Source: an uncultured Oscillospiraceae bacterium (GTDB lineage: Bacteria; Bacillota; Clostridia; Oscillospirales; Oscillospiraceae). Taken from it: a stretch of 14,217 bases of DNA. Position numbers and translations under genes: made by a program. How positions within the stretch are numbered: position 1 is the first letter of the stretch; every line of letters starts with the position of its first letter. The stretch is taken from NCBI GenBank assembly GCA_959022875.1, contig CAUFAM010000010.1, positions 1 through 14,217 of the forward strand, read 5' to 3'. Of the stretch, positions 6,381-13,180 are shown piece after piece. The notes below the pieces were generated by a model. That model did no database searches. It was not told where the DNA came from and saw only the letters and a program-made list of their open reading frames with translations.

Positions 6381-7394
6381 ATGGCTTTTTCCTATGACAA
6401 TCTGAAGCTGGACAAGGGGATGTATCAGGAGGCTGGCCGCACCTTTACCCAGGTGCTGGAGAGCCAGGACCCCAGCGAGCGCTATAAGGGTACCAGCCTG
6501 GAGGGCCTGGACGCCTTCCAGCGCCAGCTCAAGCGCTTTGACATCAAGGTGAAGGGCGCGGGCAGCGATGTGGTGGAGAAGTTCTTCCGCACCGCTGACT
6601 CCGCCGTCCTGTTCCCTGAGTACATCGCCCGTACCGTTCGCCAGGGCATGGAGGAGGGGGACCTGCTGCCCCACATCACCGCTGCCACTACCCGCTTTGA
6701 CGGCATGGATTACCGCTCCATCACCGCCCAGGCCGGCGGCGAGGAGAAGGAGCTGCGCTATGTGGATGAGGGCGCTCAGATTCCCTCTACCACCATCAAG
6801 GTTCAGTCCAACCTGGTGAAGCTGCGCAAGCGGGGCAGAATGCTGGTGGCCAGCTATGAGGCAGTGCGCTACCAGAAGCTGGACCTCTTCTCCGTCACCC
6901 TGCGCCAGATGGGCGCCCACATTTCCCGTACGCTGCTTGCCGATGCAGTGGATGTGCTGATGAACGGCGACGGCAACGACAACGCTGCCTCGGTGGACAA
7001 TGTGGCTGCCAGCGGCACCCTGACCTACGACGACCTGGTGAATTTCTGGGCCAAGTTTGACCCCTATGAGATGAACGCTCTGCTGGTGTCCGGGGATGTG
7101 ATGGTGAAGCTTCTGAAGCTCACTGAGTTTCAGAACCCCCTCACCGGTCTCAACTTCCAGGGCACCGGCAAGCTGACCACCCCCCTGGGCGCCACCCTGC
7201 TGCGCACCAGCGTGTTGCCTGAGGGTACCTGCATCGGTCTGGACAAGCGCTTTGCTCTGGAGATGGTGCAGGGCAGCGACGTGATGGTAGAGTATGACAA
7301 GCTCATTGACCGGCAGCTGGAGCGGGCCGCCATCACCACCATTGCCGGCTTTGCCAAGGTCTTCCCTGAGGCCAGCCGGGTGCTGGAGGTTTAA
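6381..7394 (+). CDS. Major capsid protein, HK97 fold
   Basis: Forms the icosahedral shell. The 337 residues show the HK97-type layout: a charged helical N-terminal arm (about 1-65), a likely E-loop around 108-140 (FDGMDYRSI through RYVDEGAQIP), the spine-helix and P-domain region with long helices (LRQMGAHISRTLLADAVDVL), and an A-domain near the end (SVLPEGTCIGLDKRFALEM). Position after protease and decoration genes supports the call. There is no N-terminal scaffold-like extension of 100 residues as in HK97 gp5, so cleavage may remove only a short arm. AAGGAG lies 9 bases upstream of the ATG. The codon use is strongly biased to GC-ending codons, as expected for an abundant structural protein. 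Confidence 0.88.
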   Translation: MAFSYDNLKLDKGMYQEAGRTFTQVLESQDPSERYKGTSLEGLDAFQRQLKRFDIKVKGAGSDVVEKFFRTADSAVLFPEYIARTVRQGMEEGDLLPHITAATTRFDGMDYRSITAQAGGEEKELRYVDEGAQIPSTTIKVQSNLVKLRKRGRMLVASYEAVRYQKLDLFSVTLRQMGAHISRTLLADAVDVLMNGDGNDNAASVDNVAASGTLTYDDLVNFWAKFDPYEMNALLVSGDVMVKLLKLTEFQNPLTGLNFQGTGKLTTPLGATLLRTSVLPEGTCIGLDKRFALEMVQGSDVMVEYDKLIDRQLERAAITTIAGFAKVFPEASRVLEV

Positions 7395-7395
7395 C

Positions 7396-7737
7396 ATGAC
7401 CCAGCGGATCATTGCCCTTTGCAGGGCCATGGGCGCACCGGAGGACCGGGAGGAGCTGCTGCTCCTCCTGGCCCAGGCGGTGGAGGGGCAGCTGGCTGGG
7501 AGGCTGAAGGCGGGAGTAACGCCGGAGGACTGCTCCGCCGCGTTTCCTCTGGCTGCCGCCATGCTGGTGATGGATGCACTGGATGAATGCGGCGGCAGCG
7601 GGGATGTGACCTCCTTTACCGCCGGGGATTTGACCATTCACCGTCAGCCCGGAGCCGGGACGGGACGGGGTCAGCAGGCGCTGAATCTGTTGGCTCCCTG
7701 GCTGGGCGACACAGGCTTTTTCTTTCGGGGGGTGTGA
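7396..7737 (+). CDS. Head-tail connector (adaptor) protein, gp6-like
   Basis: A 113-residue, mainly helical protein encoded straight after the capsid gene. The core (about residues 18-65) has helices with LLLLLAQAVEGQLAGRL and a PEDC...AFPLAAAMLVMDAL segment, then SFTAGDLTIHR (about 75-85), the pattern of HK97 gp6/SPP1 gp15-type adaptors that bind beneath the portal ring. GGAGG inside the end of the capsid gene lies 7 bases before the ATG, which is 1 base past the capsid stop, so translation is probably coupled. The frame is open further upstream but only as an alternative frame of the capsid gene. Exact family not certain. Confidence 0.72.
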   Translation: MTQRIIALCRAMGAPEDREELLLLLAQAVEGQLAGRLKAGVTPEDCSAAFPLAAAMLVMDALDECGGSGDVTSFTAGDLTIHRQPGAGTGRGQQALNLLAPWLGDTGFFFRGV

Positions 7738-7739
7738 AG

Positions 7740-8063
7740 ATGTTGGAGCGGGAATGGCGGGGGATTCTCAACCGCTATGGACAGCAGGTCATTTTGTACC
7801 GGGGAGAAGAGGAGATCCCTCTGCGGGCGATTTTGCAGCCGGTACTGGAGGAGAACAAAGACCAGAAGCTGCCTACCCCCCTGGGACTGAGCCCGCAGGA
7901 GAGACTATTATACCTGGGCCCCCCTGACCAGCCGGTGGATTTGGACACCTGGATGGAATATGGGGGACGGCAGTACCGGGTGCGCAACGCCCACATCGTC
8001 GGGCAGGGGATTTGCCCCTATTGGTGGGCGGTACTGTGCCCCAGAGACGAGGTGGGAGCATGA
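7740..8063 (+). CDS. Head closure / head-tail joining protein (XkdH-like position)
   Basis: A 107-residue protein with beta-strand character: strands with QVILYRG, the long middle loop, LLYLGPPDQPVD and YGGRQYRVRNAHIVG. It fits the small SH3-like or beta-barrel head-closure proteins that plug the connector after packaging (SPP1 gp16, HK97 gp7/XkdH position). Starts 2 bases after the previous stop with a GGGGGGTG site upstream. Its stop overlaps the next ATG (ATGA at 8060-8063). Assignment is mainly by position and length. Confidence 0.65.
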   Translation: MLEREWRGILNRYGQQVILYRGEEEIPLRAILQPVLEENKDQKLPTPLGLSPQERLLYLGPPDQPVDLDTWMEYGGRQYRVRNAHIVGQGICPYWWAVLCPRDEVGA

Positions 8064-8560
8064 GCGCCGGGATGGAGCGGCTCTGCCAGGCGATGGCGGA
8101 GTATTTGAAAAACTGTGGAATCTTGGCTGCCGTTGCCTTCCCTGCGGCCCTGAGAAGAGAGAACGGGCCTATGGCCGTGGTGTCCCTCCGGGGTCGCCAG
8201 GCGGAGAGCGCCGGGTTTCAGGACTATCTGGGAGAGCGCTTCAATGAGGAGACGGGCCGCTGGGAGGAGCTGTTTGGGAAAAAAGCGAAGATTACCTTTG
8301 GCCTTGACCTCTACGCCGGGGAACAGGGGGATGGGCAGCAGCTTCAGCAGGCCTTTGACCAGCTGGCCGGGGCTCTGATTCTGGGTGGCCCGGATGGGCT
8401 GCGGGTGGAGGAATTTTCCTGCGGCCAGACAGAGTACGACGGGGAGAGCCGGAGGCTCAAACGAAGCGTTCAGGCAGTGTGCACCGTGTACCTGAGTGCG
8501 GTGGGACACAGCGGCGGCGAATTTGTGGACTTTGAATTGCGAGGTGTGGTGAAAGCATGA
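8060..8560 (+). CDS. Putative tail terminator / tail completion protein
   Basis: A 166-residue protein in the slot between head closure and tail sheath where contractile phages encode the tail terminator (neck) protein. Sequence suggests alpha/beta: N-terminal helix (MERLCQAMAEYLKNCG), beta-like middle (KITFGLDLYAG), helix LQQAFDQLAGAL and a strand-rich end (SVQAVCTVYLSAV, VDFELRGVVKA). The overall plan, helix then strands with a late 'FELRGVV', resembles neck proteins capping tails, but no family is recognised directly. Both ends overlap the neighbouring genes by 4 bases, so the three connector genes and sheath are translationally coupled. Role is inferred from synteny. Confidence 0.6.
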   Translation: MSAGMERLCQAMAEYLKNCGILAAVAFPAALRRENGPMAVVSLRGRQAESAGFQDYLGERFNEETGRWEELFGKKAKITFGLDLYAGEQGDGQQLQQAFDQLAGALILGGPDGLRVEEFSCGQTEYDGESRRLKRSVQAVCTVYLSAVGHSGGEFVDFELRGVVKA

Positions 8561-9609
8561 GCATTACGGTACATCAGCGTCCGGGGGTTTATTCCTCCTA
8601 TGACGCATCCATGGTGGTCAGCGGCAGCGGCAGCGGCAGACTGGTGGGCTTGGCTGCCATCAACACGGTGGCCCAGGCCGGGCAGGCCCAGACCATCACC
8701 AGCTATGACAAGGCGGTGGCAGCCTTTGGCTCCGCCGGCGGAGAGGACATGGCGGAGCTTATCCGGCTGATTTTGAAAAACGGTGCCTCCGGTGTGGTGG
8801 CGGTGCCGGTGGACGATGAGAGCGGCTATGAGGCAGCCTTTGAACTGCTCTCGGGAATGGAGGATCTCGTCCTCTGTGACAGCACCCAGGAGAGCGTACA
8901 GCAGAAGCTCAAGGAGAGCGTCATGTCCGCTTCCGAGCTTCGCCGGGAACGGCTGGGCGTCGTGGCCGGGGGGAGCGGCGAGAGCGTGGAGGAACTGACC
9001 GCCCGGGCCAAAAACCTCAACTGTGAGCGGATGATCCTGGTGGCACCTGGATGTGTGGATCAGCAGGGAGAGAGTCTGACAGGCCTTTCTCTGGCCGCTG
9101 CGGTGGCGGGAGCCGTTGCAGGAGAGAGCGATCCTGCCATTCCCCTGGGGGGTGCGCAGCTGCTGGGGCTCTACGGTCTCTCTCAGCGCTATGAGGACAA
9201 TGAGCTGGATCTGCTCATTCTGGGGGGCGTTACGCCTGTGGAACAGGTGGGCGGCACCGTGAGCGTAGTGCGGGGGGTGACCACCCGCACCATGAGTGGG
9301 GAGAGTGCTGACAGTACCTGGCGGGATCTGACCACCATCCGGGTGGTGGACAATGTGATCCCGGGTCTGCGCGCCGCCCTGCGAAGCAAATTCAGCCGGG
9401 CCAAAAATACCGAGCAGAGCCGGGGGGCCATTCGCTCCCAGGTGGTGCTGGAGCTGGAAAACAAGCTCAGCCGGGAGATCATTACCGGCTATGAGGATGT
9501 GGCGGTGAGGGCCGACCCCGAGGATGCCACCCGGTGCCTGGTGGAGTTTTCCTTTACCGTGGCCCATGGCCTCAACCAGATCTGGCTGACGGCACACATT
9601 ACCGTATAA
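8557..9609 (+). CDS. Contractile tail sheath protein (XkdK type)
   Basis: Polymerises around the tail tube and contracts to drive it through the target envelope. At 350 residues it is shorter than PBSX XkdK (over 450) and about the size of minimal R-type tailocin sheaths. The N terminus has the typical RPGVY (8-12) seen at the start of sheath proteins. The conserved C-terminal domain runs from about 245 to 350, with TWRDLTTIRVVDNV, the long helix IPGLRAALRSKF and the terminal VEFSFTVAHGLNQIWLTAHI strands that form the inter-subunit handshake. The middle region (about 60-200) is alpha/beta and would face outward. Start overlaps the preceding stop (ATGA). Intact, with no decay. Confidence 0.93.
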   Translation: MSITVHQRPGVYSSYDASMVVSGSGSGRLVGLAAINTVAQAGQAQTITSYDKAVAAFGSAGGEDMAELIRLILKNGASGVVAVPVDDESGYEAAFELLSGMEDLVLCDSTQESVQQKLKESVMSASELRRERLGVVAGGSGESVEELTARAKNLNCERMILVAPGCVDQQGESLTGLSLAAAVAGAVAGESDPAIPLGGAQLLGLYGLSQRYEDNELDLLILGGVTPVEQVGGTVSVVRGVTTRTMSGESADSTWRDLTTIRVVDNVIPGLRAALRSKFSRAKNTEQSRGAIRSQVVLELENKLSREIITGYEDVAVRADPEDATRCLVEFSFTVAHGLNQIWLTAHITV

Positions 9610-9634
9610 CGCCGGGGAGAAGAGGAGGTAAGAT

Positions 9635-10024
9635 ATGAGTATTGCAGGATTTCCCACCAGCAGCGACATCTATCTGGAGGCGGACGGAGTGCGTCTGGCG
9701 GTGGTGCAGAGCTATACCGCCAAGACCACCAAGAGCAGCATTGCTGTGGAGGCCTTCGGTGAGTCGGAGCCCGTGGCCACGGTTCCCGGTCAGGCCACCC
9801 ATGTGGTGGAGCTGACCCGGCTGTATGCCACTGACGAGGCTATTCGGGATGGGGTGGACTTTTATTCCCTGGACGGCTTCTCCCTGGTCATATGTAAGCC
9901 CGACCGAAAGATCATCTATTCCGACTGCCAGTGGAGTTCCATTCAGGAAGACGCTACCATCGGCAGCATGGTGCTGGAAAAGGTCACTTTGGTGGCTTCC
10001 CGGCGTATTGAGACGGAGGTGTAA
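9635..10024 (+). CDS. Tail tube protein (XkdM type)
   Basis: Forms the inner tube inside the sheath. The 129 residues follow the sheath directly, as in PBSX and R-type tailocins, and are rich in beta strands: YLEADGVRLAVVQSYTAK, ATHVVELTRLYA, FSLVICKPDRKIIYSDCQW and a final MVLEKVTLVASRR. This fits the compact beta-barrel of Hcp/gp19/XkdM tube proteins, for which about 130-150 residues is usual. GAGGAGGT lies 5 bases before the ATG in the 25-base gap after the sheath. Good synteny and fold expectation; not confirmed by alignment. Confidence 0.85.
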   Translation: MSIAGFPTSSDIYLEADGVRLAVVQSYTAKTTKSSIAVEAFGESEPVATVPGQATHVVELTRLYATDEAIRDGVDFYSLDGFSLVICKPDRKIIYSDCQWSSIQEDATIGSMVLEKVTLVASRRIETEV

Positions 10025-10027
10025 GGG

Positions 10028-10411
10028 ATGGCCTGGTCCATTTTGGCCGGACGGGACCGCATAAGTTTGGAAAACGGCATGGATCTGCGCCTTCTCTCTG
10101 CCCTGGAGGTGCTCCAGGCCCGGCGGGAGGCCGGAGAACTGGCCCGGGAGGAAGGAGAACGGGCCCTTTGCTCCAACGCCTGCCTTCTGGCCAGAGCCCT
10201 GGAGCAAAGTGAGGACCACACCCCCGTTTTCCCCGATGGGCGGGCGGTGCTGGCAGGGCTGACAGCGGAGGAGATCGCCGCTCTGGCCCGAAAGTGGAAC
10301 GCCTTCAGCCGGGAGTCCGACCCCGGCCCCGGTTTGGGGGAGGAGGAGCTTGAAACGCTAAAAAAAAACTCCGGGATGACCCGGGAGAGCGGCTTCGGTG
10401 GCGGGTGCTGA
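10028..10411 (+). CDS. Tail assembly chaperone, frame-0 product
   Basis: The 127-residue, strongly helical protein between tail tube and the tape-measure slot fits the tail assembly chaperones (lambda gpG, P2 gpE, PBSX XkdN) that coat the tape measure during tail assembly. Helices run at 20-60 and 77-95 (LTAEEIAALARKWNAF). Near the end the gene passes over nine consecutive A residues (10360-10368) read CTA AAA AAA AAC, then continues 13 more codons to a TGA at 10409-10411. A -1 slip here joins the next reading frame exactly (see separate entry). Starts 3 bases after the tube stop. The terminal 13 residues (rich in G, S) look like non-conserved read-on, as is usual for the short form of such chaperones. 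Confidence 0.78.
   Translation: MAWSILAGRDRISLENGMDLRLLSALEVLQARREAGELAREEGERALCSNACLLARALEQSEDHTPVFPDGRAVLAGLTAEEIAALARKWNAFSRESDPGPGLGEEELETLKKNSGMTRESGFGGGC
10360..10369 (+). promoter_or_regulatory. Programmed -1 ribosomal frameshift site
   Basis: Nine A residues followed by C give two overlapping X XXY YYZ slippery heptamers in the correct phase: A AAA AAA (10360-10366) and A AAA AAC (10363-10369). A -1 slip continues at CTC (10369) straight into the downstream frame with no stop. AGGAGG (10341-10346) lies 13-16 bases upstream, positioned like the internal SD that stimulates dnaX frameshifting. A CCGGG/CCCGG stem (10371-10375 with 10380-10384) starts immediately downstream, closer than the usual 5-9 bases. 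The site lies in a tail assembly chaperone gene, where such frameshifting is widely conserved. Confidence 0.8.
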
Positions 10412-10665
10412 AAGCCTTTCACGCCCTGCCCACGGAACCGAGAGCCCGGGAAATGAAAAACCGGGATTACCTCTGGTGCCTGGCCAACGAGGTGCTGGAT
10501 GGGGAGGAGCGGCTGGAGCAGCTGTGCCCTGCCTGCCGTTCCAGGGCCCTGGAGGAGCGCTGCCCCGTGTGCGGCCGGACTGACAAAGGTGAAATGGATG
10601 GAATGGTCAACCCCTCCTTTGACCGGGAGCGGTTTGAACAGCTGAAAGGAGGGGGCAGCACATGA
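10369..10665 (+). CDS. Tail assembly chaperone frameshift extension (zinc-ribbon-containing)
   Basis: Read in the -1 frame after the slippery run, this adds 98 residues to the first 114 of the chaperone, giving a 212-residue long form (the T of G-T type pairs). The extension has a helical start (RLRWRVLKAFHALP, then MKNRDYLWCLANEVL) and a CPAC-x8-CPVC zinc-ribbon-like motif with cysteines at about 167, 170, 179 and 182 of the fusion. It ends in the ATGA overlap with the next gene. Independent initiation is possible from a GTG at 10405 or ATG at 10453, but neither has a good ribosome binding site, which favours frameshifting. In lambda the long form binds the tape measure; with no normal tape measure here the partner is unknown. 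Confidence 0.75.
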   Translation, partial: LRDDPGERLRWRVLKAFHALPTEPRAREMKNRDYLWCLANEVLDGEERLEQLCPACRSRALEERCPVCGRTDKGEMDGMVNPSFDRERFEQLKGGGST

Positions 10666-11231
10666 CAGATTATCTGGCGCGGCCCGAGGAACAGGAGGAT
10701 GCCCTGCTGGAACAGGCAAAGCGCCTGGAGCAGGCGCTGTACGCCTTGACAGCGGCGGGAGCGGAGAAAATCCCACAGGCCACTGCGGATGCCGGGGAAG
10801 ACCTGGGAGATCACCGGGGCAAAGGGTTGTTTCCTGTGGGAGAACGGTCCCGGTCTGACGCACAAGGACTGCAACTTTCCGTCTCTCAGGCCTGGGTGGA
10901 ACGGCAGAAACGGGAAGATGAACCTGCGCTGCTGGGACAGCTGAAGCAGATGGACAGAGCCTGGGAGCAGGCAAGGGGGCGGATGGAACCAGCAGATAAC
11001 CCCGGCCAATTACACGCGGGTACCCGAAAATGGGCACAGGCGGGGTGGGAAGAGGCGGCAAGGGGTTCCTCCGGGACTGCTGCGGTGTCCGGGCAGGGAC
11101 AGAGTCCCTATGCTGCCGCGCAGACCCGCCTGCCTGCTCCAACTGGCGGAGAACCGACCTGGGCGGAACAAACCGACCGGGCCTTCCGCCGGGACAGCCG
11201 CCGGTATGACGGCGGATTTTATCTCTATTGA
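10662..11231 (+). CDS. Unrecognised 189-residue protein in the tape-measure slot
   Basis: I do not recognise this family. It lies exactly where PBSX-type phages encode the tape measure protein (XkdO, more than 1000 residues), between the chaperone and the LysM baseplate protein. Visible features: acidic helical start (about 8-35, EEQEDALLEQAKRLEQAL), a second helical part near 75-105 (WVERQKREDEPALLGQLKQM), a Gly/Ala/Ser/Pro-rich low-complexity stretch near 130-165, and a C-terminal block AFRRDSRRYDGGFYLY that looks conserved. No membrane segment and no peptidase motif. Start overlaps the chaperone stop (ATGA), GGAGGGGG is 6 bases upstream, and the stop overlaps a TTG, so the gene is cleanly integrated and not an obvious deletion scar. 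It may be a miniature tape measure, a tail initiator, or an adaptor binding the chaperone. Confidence 0.7.
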   Translation: MTDYLARPEEQEDALLEQAKRLEQALYALTAAGAEKIPQATADAGEDLGDHRGKGLFPVGERSRSDAQGLQLSVSQAWVERQKREDEPALLGQLKQMDRAWEQARGRMEPADNPGQLHAGTRKWAQAGWEEAARGSSGTAAVSGQGQSPYAAAQTRLPAPTGGEPTWAEQTDRAFRRDSRRYDGGFYLY

Positions 11232-11245
11232 AAGGAGGCGTACCC

Positions 11246-11821
11246 ATGGACCTGTCGCCTATGCGGTACAAGGGCTATACCTGGCCCCACAACCCCAGAG
11301 TGTACTCCATTGACTATGAGCGAAAGATGGCGGTGCACAAGACCCCTTTCGGGCTCTTCCGTCTCCAGGATCTGGGACGGACCAACCGGATTATGGAGGG
11401 CGAAGGGGAATTTGTGGGGGAGGGAGCCTATGCCCAGTTCGGGCAGCTGGCCAACGTGTTTTATGATGGAGGGCCGGGGCTGCTGATCCACCCCCTGTGG
11501 CAGGCGGCCAACGCCTATTTTGTTTCCCTGCGGCTGGAACAGGAGCCAAGACCCGACTATGTGCGCTATTCCTTCTCTTTTTGGGAGGATGACAGCTGGT
11601 ACACAGGCCTTGCAGTCCAGGAGACGGCCTCCGGACAGGCTGGCGGTGTCCAAAAAGAAAATACAGACACAGAGGCGGCCTATCACCGGGTGGTGAAGGG
11701 GGATACCTTGTGGGATCTGGCCATTCGGTATGGGCTGTCCCTTTCCGAACTTGTGGCCCTCAACCCGCAGATCAAAAACCCCAACCTCATTCAGGTGGGG
11801 GAGGAGGTACGGGTGCGGTGA
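11246..11821 (+). CDS. LysM-domain baseplate/tail protein (XkdP type)
   Basis: The 191-residue protein has two parts. Residues 1-125 carry blocks such as PFGLFRLQDLGRTNRI and EGEGEFVGEGAYAQF, like the N-terminal region of XkdP and phage DNA-circularisation-type baseplate proteins. A linker of about 20 residues leads to a C-terminal LysM domain at 146-190 (YHRVVKGDTLWDLA, then LNPQIKNPNLIQVGEEV), which in this context probably holds the baseplate hub or contacts peptidoglycan. PBSX XkdP has the same arrangement. The ATG at 11246 has AAAGGAGG 7 bases upstream; an in-frame TTG at 11228, overlapping the previous stop, is less likely. The stop overlaps the GTG start of the next gene. Confidence 0.87.
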   Translation: MDLSPMRYKGYTWPHNPRVYSIDYERKMAVHKTPFGLFRLQDLGRTNRIMEGEGEFVGEGAYAQFGQLANVFYDGGPGLLIHPLWQAANAYFVSLRLEQEPRPDYVRYSFSFWEDDSWYTGLAVQETASGQAGGVQKENTDTEAAYHRVVKGDTLWDLAIRYGLSLSELVALNPQIKNPNLIQVGEEVRVR

Positions 11822-12768
11822 CCGGATATATGACAGATGTGCAGGGGGTGCGCTGGATGCTGCCCAACCTGCTGGCCTGGCGGCTGGACTACACCGCCGG
11901 GGTACCCTGTGACAGCTTTTGGCTGCGCTGTACCTGGGATGAAGAAAATACCACAAAACCGGGGGATTGGGTGCACTTTGAGGCCTTTCATGAGGGAGAG
12001 CAGGTCTTTTGCGGGGTGGTGGATGAGTGTGAGGTCAGCCTCTCCGCCCAGGGGAGGCTGCTGGAGGTGTCCGGCCGGGGCATGGCCGCTCTGCTGCTGG
12101 ACAACGAGGCTCTGGGGCAGGACTATATGTCCGCCACCCAGGCGGATATCCTCCGGGATCACGTGACCCCTTATGGCATCCAGACCGCGCCGGGGGCAAA
12201 CCTGCCTCCGGTGGCTCGGTTTTCTGTGGCCACCGGCAGCAGTGAGTGGTCGGTGGTCTATGAGTTTGCACGGTACTATGGGGGCGTGGCACCACGCTTT
12301 GACCGCCTGGGGCGGCTGGTGCTCACCGGGTGGTCGGACAGCCAGGAGCGGCTGGTGGGCGATGGAGTGCCCATCACCACACTGAGCTGGCGGGACAGGC
12401 GGTATGGCGTACTGTCCCAGGTGCTGGTCCGGGACCGGTGGAGCGGCCAGATTGAGACGGTGAGCAACCCGGATTTTCTGGCCAAAGGCGGCCGGGCCAG
12501 GCGGGTGATTACCATGCCGGAGCGCAGCAGCTATCAGGCTATGCGCTACTCAGGGCAGTTTCAGCTGGACAAGTCCGCTTCGGAGCTTTACCGCTTGGAA
12601 CTGACCGTGGCCCAGCCCTTCTGCGCCTGGCCGGGGGATCTGGTGAGGGTGCAGCGCAGTCTCTGGGACTTCAACGGGCTCTACCGGGCGGATCAGGTGA
12701 GTGTGGGAATGGACGAAGGAGGCTGCTGGAGCCGGTTGGAGCTGGCAGACCCGGATTTTACCGTGTGA
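11818..12768 (+). CDS. Baseplate hub protein (XkdQ / gp27-like)
   Basis: A 316-residue protein following the LysM gene, as xkdQ follows xkdP in PBSX. Such proteins form the trimeric hub beneath the tube, with a gpD/gp27-like fold that holds the spike. The sequence shows alternating beta strands and a PGDWVHFEAF-type segment near the start, a helical part ATQADILRDHVTPYGI (about 105-120), WSVVYEFARYYGG typical of hub proteins, and a C-terminal beta region ending LYRADQVSVGMDEGGCWSRLEL. The GTG at 11818 overlaps the upstream stop (GTGA) with AGGAGG 10 bases upstream; an ATG at 11830 is possible but too far from the site. The fold assignment comes from synteny and residue pattern. Confidence 0.82.
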   Translation: MTGYMTDVQGVRWMLPNLLAWRLDYTAGVPCDSFWLRCTWDEENTTKPGDWVHFEAFHEGEQVFCGVVDECEVSLSAQGRLLEVSGRGMAALLLDNEALGQDYMSATQADILRDHVTPYGIQTAPGANLPPVARFSVATGSSEWSVVYEFARYYGGVAPRFDRLGRLVLTGWSDSQERLVGDGVPITTLSWRDRRYGVLSQVLVRDRWSGQIETVSNPDFLAKGGRARRVITMPERSSYQAMRYSGQFQLDKSASELYRLELTVAQPFCAWPGDLVRVQRSLWDFNGLYRADQVSVGMDEGGCWSRLELADPDFTV

Positions 12769-12779
12769 GGTGAGGGCAT

Positions 12780-13169
12780 ATGTGGACATCGGAGCAGAGA
12801 GGCAAGCAGCCGGTGCGGGAGGCTACTGCGGAGCTCGGCACGGTCACCCTGGGGGGAGACCCGGCAGGCGTGAATATGGGAGGCGAGCGGCGGTGGCTTC
12901 CGGTCTTTGCACCGGGGGGATATAGCTGGCGGCCCACCGTGGGGGACAAGGTGCTGGTATTGAAAACGGGCAGCCAGGGTGAAAACCCCTGTATTCTGGG
13001 CCTGGAGCAGGATTTGGAGGATCTGGGTCCGGGAGAGGTGCGTCTGCACGGCACAGATTCCGCCGTCCAGCTTTCCAAAGGACGCGTGGAGCTGACCGGA
13101 CAGGTGCTGGTCAACGGCCGTACTCTGGAGGACATGATTACCCAAATTGTGATGGAAATTGTGGGATAA
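12780..13169 (+). CDS. Short baseplate spike protein (gpV/XkdR position)
   Basis: A 129-residue protein in the spike slot after the hub. Residues about 35-85 look like an OB-fold (RRWLPVFAPGGYSW, GDKVLVLKTG, NPCILGL), as in gpV and gp5 N-terminal domains. A brief run of short strands follows (GEVRLHGTDSAVQLSKGR, VELTGQVLVNG, 85-113), which would form a two- or three-turn beta-helix, and then a short helix (TLEDMITQIVMEIV). Ordinary gpV-type spikes are about 200 residues or more, so the needle is unusually short, and no terminal HxH iron-binding tip is visible. It would act as a trimer at the tip of the tube, piercing the target envelope. The ATG is preceded by GAGGTGAGG; the next gene follows after 11 bases. 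Confidence 0.75.
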   Translation: MWTSEQRGKQPVREATAELGTVTLGGDPAGVNMGGERRWLPVFAPGGYSWRPTVGDKVLVLKTGSQGENPCILGLEQDLEDLGPGEVRLHGTDSAVQLSKGRVELTGQVLVNGRTLEDMITQIVMEIVG

Positions 13170-13180
13170 GGAGGACGGAT

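Noticed and set aside
10405..10665. Independent small zinc-ribbon gene starting at GTG 10405
   Set aside because: No suitable ribosome binding site, and the frame joins exactly to the slippery A9C run upstream; a frameshift extension explains it better, though internal initiation is not excluded.
8470..11271. Long minus-strand open frames opposite the sheath, chaperone and following genes (up to 442 codons)
   Set aside because: They are proline/arginine/glycine-rich antisense frames over well-supported plus-strand genes, with no ribosome binding sites.
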